From: Ailanthus altissimus
Lineage: Eukaryota > Streptophyta > Magnoliopsida > Sapindales > Simaroubaceae
Direction of reading: 5' to 3'
Assembly: GCA_946807835.1 (NCBI GenBank)
Contig: OX327703.1
Coordinates: forward strand, 5,959,501 to 6,023,500
DNA length: 64,000 nt
Shown in pieces: positions 58,945 to 64,000 of the stretch (position 1 is its first letter; every line of letters begins with the position of its first letter). The notes under the pieces were generated by a model that made no database searches, was not told where the DNA came from, and saw only the letters and a list, made by a program, of their open reading frames with translations. The position numbers and the translations under genes are program-made.

Positions 58945-60670
58945 ATGGCAACCATTAGTGGACCTAGTATATATGAAGGCTAATCCACCACTAGACCTCC
59001 GTTCTTTGACGAAACTGACTATAACTATTGGAAATCTAGAATGAGAATTTATCTTCAATCTATTAGTTATGATTTATGGCTAGTTGTTGAAAATGGATAT
59101 TATATTCTGACTAAAATTGATAGTGAGGGAAAATCCACCCCAAAACCTCAAAATGAGTGGGATAATGATGACAAAGAAAAACTCACCCTAAATACTAAAT
59201 CATTGAACCAAATTCTTTGTGTTGTAGATGGGAAAGAATTTAATAGAATTTCTGAATACAAATCTGCATTTGCAATTTGGAAATATTTAGAAGTTATTTA
59301 TGAGGGAACAAACCAAATAAAAGAACCTAAAATTAGTTGACTTACTAGAGAATATGAATTGTTCAAAATAAAGTTATATGAACCATTTATAAAATGTACA
59401 CACGTTTCACCACTATCATTAATCAATTAAGTTCTCTTGGTAAACACCACTTTACAAATGAGTAAGTGAAAAAGATTCTTAGGTCATTACCCAGATAATG
59501 AAAAGCTAAAACAACATCTATTAAAGAAGCCAATGACCTCAACACATTATCACTTGATGATCTCATTGGTAAGTTGATAGACTACAAAATTGAATTGAAG
59601 GATGATGAAAGAGAGAAAGCATCAAAGAAAAAGAACATCGCTTTCAAAACTATAATAAGTAAGGAAGATAGGGATAATGAAAGTGATGGAGAAATGTTGT
59701 AATGTTAGCACGCAAATGTAAACAATTTCTTAAATTCAAAAAGTCAAATGGAAAGAAGTTTGGCAAAGAATTGAAGAGGGAAAGTAATAGTTATGAGAAG
59801 TCAAAGAAGGACCACATCATTTGCTTTGAATGTAAGAAATTGGGACATAAAATTCATGAATGTCCTTTCCTCAAGAACAAGAAAATAAAGAAGAAAGTTA
59901 TGAAAGTCATGTGGGATAATAATGATGGTGAATCATCATATAAAGAATGCGAGATATCTAACCTTGCACTCATGGCCATTAGAGATGACGGATTTGATGA
60001 TCTTGATGAGATATGTGATCAACCCTCTTTTAATAAATTATTAGATACTTTTAATGAATTGTTTGAAGATTTTAAGAAAATAGATCGTAAAAATACTATC
60101 TTAAAGAAAAACAATGTCTTATTTAAAAATGAAGTTGAAAACCTTAAAAAGGAAAATGATATTTTTAAAAGTGAAAATCTCTCTTTAAAAGAAAAAGGAA
60201 AATTATTTGAAAATGGAAAAAGAAATCTTGAAAAATAACTTGAAATATCTAAAGCATTCATCCAAGAGTAAAATTAGAATCCAAAAATCAATGAAATAAT
60301 TTTGAAAAATAAAGCCATTAAAAAGAAAGCTATTGATTTACAAAAAATGTCTAAAATTCACAAATAGGCAAAAGAATTTTGAAACAGTACTTGGTTCTAA
60401 AAAATATGTGTTTAATAAAGAGAGACATAGGATGTAAACCATTTCTAAAGTAAAAATCCTTTAAAAAGTATTTTTTTTAAATCAAGTTTTAAAATAGAAC
60501 CTAATTCAATTTGTCATTTTTGCAATAAAAATTGTCATAAAGTTTATAATTGTCATTTCAAGATATTTAGAGTAAAACAAATTTGGGTTCCAAAATGAAC
60601 TTTCTCTATTAACATTCAAGAACTCAAAAAGATTTGGGTACCTAAAATTCACACTTAAATATTTTTATAG
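58945..60670 (+). pseudogene. Sirevirus-like copia gag, partly open
   Basis: ATG at 58945 (MATISGPSIYEG, then a stop at codon 13, then STTRPPFFDETDYNYWKSRM). The frame then stays open to 59340 with SISYDLWLVVENGYYI, NTKSLNQILCVVDGKEFNRI and AFAIWKYLEVIYEGTNQIKE, the gag capsid region. A second open segment at 59702-60238 carries the zinc knuckle CFECKKLGHKIHEC (CX2CX4HX4C intact) and a long lysine/glutamate-rich coiled coil. A second intact knuckle, CHFCNKNCHKVYNC, lies at about 60512-60553, followed by IWVPK repeats. Between these, stops and frameshifts occur (59341, about 59460-59700, 60238). It is one of the younger coding relics in the window but not translatable as a whole. Confidence 0.88.
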
Positions 60671-61328
60671 GTAACTAAAAGGAAAAGGAATAAATAGTTT
60701 TTAGATAGTGGATGCACAAGGCATATGACCGAAGATTCATCAAAATTCAAATGTGTCACTAAAATCAAGAATGGCAGATATGTAACATTTGGGGATAATG
60801 CCAAAGGAAAAATCCTTGGCATAGTTAATGTTGAAAAAGATTCAACTATACTTATTGAAAATGTATTCCTTGTTGAGAATTTGAAGCATAATTTACTTAG
60901 TATTAGTCAATTATGTGATAAAGGTTATAAGATTATTTTTTTAGCCTACATGTTGTTTGGTAATTAACATTAGTAATAAGACCTTGTTTATAGGAAATAG
61001 ATATAATAATATTTACACCATTGATATTGAGTGTGCATGATCACATGATAAATGTTTCTCTATATTACATGATGATTCTTGGTTATGACATAAAAGATTA
61101 GGACATGCAAGCATGCATTTGAATTCCAAAATTTTAAAAAATGATCTTGTTAGAGGTTTTCTTAAATTATCTTTTGGAAAAGCTAAAATTTGTGGAGCAT
61201 GTAAATTTGGAAAACAAACAAAATCATCTTTTTAAAACACAAAAATCACATTTTCACAACTAGACCACTTCAATTGCTTCACTTGGACTTATTTGGACCA
61301 ACTAAAGTTGCTAGTGTTGGATTTAGTG
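60671..61328 (+). pseudogene. Sirevirus-like protease and pre-integrase, truncated by an insertion
   Basis: FLDSGCTRHMTEDSSKF (60698 on) contains the protease DSG active-site motif. The codon before it is TAG where the family has TGG, a one-base G-to-A stop. GRYVTFGDNAKGKILGIVNV and LVENLKHNLLSISQLCDKGY follow to about 60960. KRLGHASMHLNSKILKNDLV and ICGACKFGKQTKSSF (61085-61235) are the pre-integrase domain. HFNCFTWTYLDQLKLL leads into integrase, which is cut at 61328 by an LTR. Confidence 0.85.
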
Positions 61329-64000
61329 TGTGATGTGTAGAGGTACGTATAATTTTAAAAATTATAAATACACGTATTCATACATGTTATATATAATATT
61401 GTATATTCAAGCACATATTGGCAGGACCCGACCCGAGACCCTCTACTATAGATCCCAGGGCCCTGCCGGGCACCCCGACAGAAGTTTCTCCAAACCTAAC
61501 TAGGTAACTTGAGAAATTCCACGAGGCAAACCCCTTTTTAATTCTTGTTACTACTAAGAAGGTCAAGTAACATACACGAAAACGACATCTTAATTTAAAA
61601 ACAAACGGACAGAGTTTCCCCTGTTTTTCAGAAAATCCATATAAAACTTGCAAAGAAATTTCACTTCTATTTCCAATACATCTCAATTCTACCAATTCGG
61701 ACCTCCGGTCCTTTCCAAGTCAAATCCAACACAACTCAATTATTCATTTGAATCACAAATAAGCGTAATCATAGAAGTAAAAAGAACGATCATCATAAAA
61801 TTGAAATCTCTTCTTCTTGGTTCAAAATATACATCCAAATATACATGCCTACAACTATTATGCATAAAGTAAAGGGTGCTATTTAGCACATTTACATGTA
61901 CAAAAAATGATCTTCGGATTCGGCCCACTACTCGGCAATAGGAGAATCAGCAGTTTGCGTACCGAGACCTGCACCTGGGAAAGGGGTTCAGAAAATATAA
62001 AACACAAAATGGGTGAGCTAAAGGAGTTCAGTGAGTGCAAATAAAATTTCAATAAAACAACATCATGTATAGATAGCAAATTCTAAAGTTCACGCAGAAA
62101 TCATGCTTCTAAAACTGATGTAAAACTGTAAAATGGTTTCTAACATCATATGCTATTGAAATCTTGCCGAGCGGGTTTTATCTACATCTTTGGAAAACTA
62201 TATTCAGAATCTGTATAATATAATAACTGCTGTGTGCATATAAATGCTATCGGTAAATCGAAAACTAGTAAAATCCTCACTCGGCCATTTTCTTTCTAAA
62301 CTATACCAATGGTAGCCTTAAAGCTCTATACCCACACAGCGACTCAACTAGCACCGCATACGTGAGTAGGTCACGGGGCACCTCAACTAGCAGCACCCAC
62401 AGTGACATCTCAAGACATCTCACTGGCTATGCAGCGGAATCCTACATCACATGCATATAGCGAGACAATACCCCGTACACATAGAGCGACTCACATGACT
62501 CAACTTCCTGACTTTCCGGAGTTAGTGACACACCCCCAAGACCTGCCCATGTGCACGGGATATACCGGCTGGGTCTAATACAATCATCACCACTATAATC
62601 TGAGGGTACCAATGGCCTTAAAAACGAATGCAGAGATTTTAAAACTGTTTCTCAATTCGAACATGTAAAGGCATGTCTATGAATATGTATCAAGATCATA
62701 AATCATGGTTATGCATCGAAAGCTCATTAAACATGCATATTCATTATGCGAAAACATAATAAATGCAAAGTAAAAGAAATGGCAGATTTCCACTCACAAC
62801 TGCTCCGCGCTCAATTTCGCTCCCGATTTCTGCTCCCATTAATGCTCTCGGTTATCTTCACCTACGCGCCACAAATGTCATTTAGAACTAAATCGAATGC
62901 TAGAATCTCATTTAACTACTAAACGCCCTAATCGGCATACAAAGCCCGGATGCATACTACTTTCCGATTTTAGTTACGGAGCCATAATCGAAACTAACTC
63001 ACCATCCGGCGCCCTGAAAATTATTAAACACCTTATAACTTGGTTGGACATAATTGCCCTTCACCTTTCCAACATGGACAATTATGTCCCATTTTCTTCA
63101 TTTTTGGTTTTTCCATCAACCATATACATTCAATTTACAATATGCACCATTTACACACAACAATTCAATCAAAACACCACTCAATTCCTAACTTCCCTAA
63201 AGTGGCAGAATTTTATCCTAGGTTCCAACACATTCATTTTCTCAATTTCTTGTTCCAATTACAACAAAATCATGCCAATTTTATTCTAAAGCCCTAATTA
63301 CAACCAATTGAAATCTCTACAACAAAATCACCAAAAACCCTAATTCTCACCTTGCCAATTTCTTCAAATTGATGACTCCTTCAAGCTCCAAACTAGAATT
63401 CAACTCAATCTAAGCCAAGAATACACATAAGAATGTAAATTGAAGCATTCTTGAAAGTTCACTTATCAAACTCATAAAATAATGCTTTTCTTACCTCTTT
63501 TTCTTGAATTTCCACTAATTGAGGCTTCAATTGAGCTTAAGGATTCATACGTAACCTTATTTTAACTTGATTACACATGAAAAATCATGAAAAAAAACTT
63601 GAATAGTCACTGTAGCAGCACCCCCCTTTGAAGCTCGAATTTGTCTCTTTTTTTTTGGCTAAGTGTTGGTTTTGATCTCTCTTCAAATTTCTGCACACTT
63701 CTAACATATATATAGTGCTCCCTCAATTGACCATTTTGCCCTTCAACTTACTTAAACCTTCTAATTTTCCATTAGTTAAAAACTAATTATGTAATTAGTT
63801 CATTTGTAACTATCTAGTTAGAATAGTTCAAAGAGCTAACTAGAACTTCCAACTTGGCAATCCATGAGATTTCTTCTAATTGGTTCATTCTCTAATATAT
63901 GGATTATGTTTCTCAACAAAGGCTTGTTCCATTCATAACCCTTAAATGAAAATTCATGTAGTAAATTAAGATTTCCTTTTCTAAGCCAATAGAGAAAAAT
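61329..64000 (-). mobile_element. 2.6-kb LTR, copy 2, running off the window
   Basis: The minus-strand counterpart of 26655-29246, similar throughout. Its 3' end is complete: after the GGTCTCGGGTCGGGTCC block it continues about 85 bp (CCAATATGTGCTTG and so on) to CACATCACA at 61329. The minus-strand TATA region lies at about 63705-63715. The element body, if any, would lie beyond 64000. The open frames in it (for example at 62897-63289) mirror unconvincing frames in copy 1. Confidence 0.8.

Noticed and set aside
60019..60261. 80-residue minus-strand frame
   Set aside because: Antisense shadow of the gag coiled coil at 59702-60238.
62897..63289. 130-residue plus-strand frame near the window end
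   Set aside because: It is antisense within the 2.6-kb LTR. The corresponding stretch of copy 1 (27393-27638, minus) is only partly open and shows no recognisable domain.

Overview
This window is a repeat-dominated piece of a flowering-plant nuclear genome, very likely a eudicot. The base composition is very AT-rich, the Ty1/copia and Ty3/gypsy retrotransposons are of plant type, and the only apparently intact host gene encodes a NAC-domain transcription factor with two GT-AG introns (18825-20485). No bacterial, organellar or CRISPR-like features are visible.

Layout. (1) 1-4130: a decayed minus-strand copia element, with gag-pol at 1-2240, a leader, a primer-binding site near 3648 and one LTR at about 3665-4130. 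(2) 4551-16740: a roughly 12-kb mirror-symmetric structure. An AT-rich hexamer-based array (A) and a 22-bp minisatellite (B) run in plus orientation (A then B). Near 13015 the orientation flips, and they run back in minus orientation (B then A). Related sequence lies at both outer edges, and a separate hairpin MITE sits inside the left A array. This looks like a giant foldback-type element with compound satellite arms. (3) 16741-20832: AT-rich flank, a short GC-rich island (18232-18375) and the NAC gene. (4) 20833-25177: a minus-strand copia element whose 5' LTR carries a solo gypsy LTR with perfect 5-bp target duplications.

(5) 25178-57250: a large Tat-like Ty3/gypsy element (5' LTR, PBS, gag, protease, RT, two RNase H domains, integrase, and an antisense reading frame at its 3' side) broken up by layers of later insertions. 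These are a 2.6-kb LTR, solo copia LTRs (one inside another), a copia element at 41792-57250 that itself holds a fused copia LTR pair at 46357-53224, and inside that pair an internally deleted gypsy element at 48258-50881. The innermost copia solo LTR also holds a 1722-bp cluster (34846-36567) of nine tRNA-like, SINE-like units arranged almost entirely as head-to-head and tail-to-tail palindromes, flanked by a TAAAG duplication. (6) 57250-64000: a gypsy LTR fragment, then a Sirevirus-like copia element (LTR, PBS, gag with zinc knuckles, protease, start of integrase) cut by a minus-strand copy of the same 2.6-kb LTR seen at 26655-29246.

Apart from the NAC gene there is no evidence of genes acting together; the retroelement frames all carry stops or frameshifts. 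The two features most worth a second look are the mirror-image satellite element and the SINE-like palindrome cluster. All boundaries and family calls come from reading the sequence by eye, without database searches.
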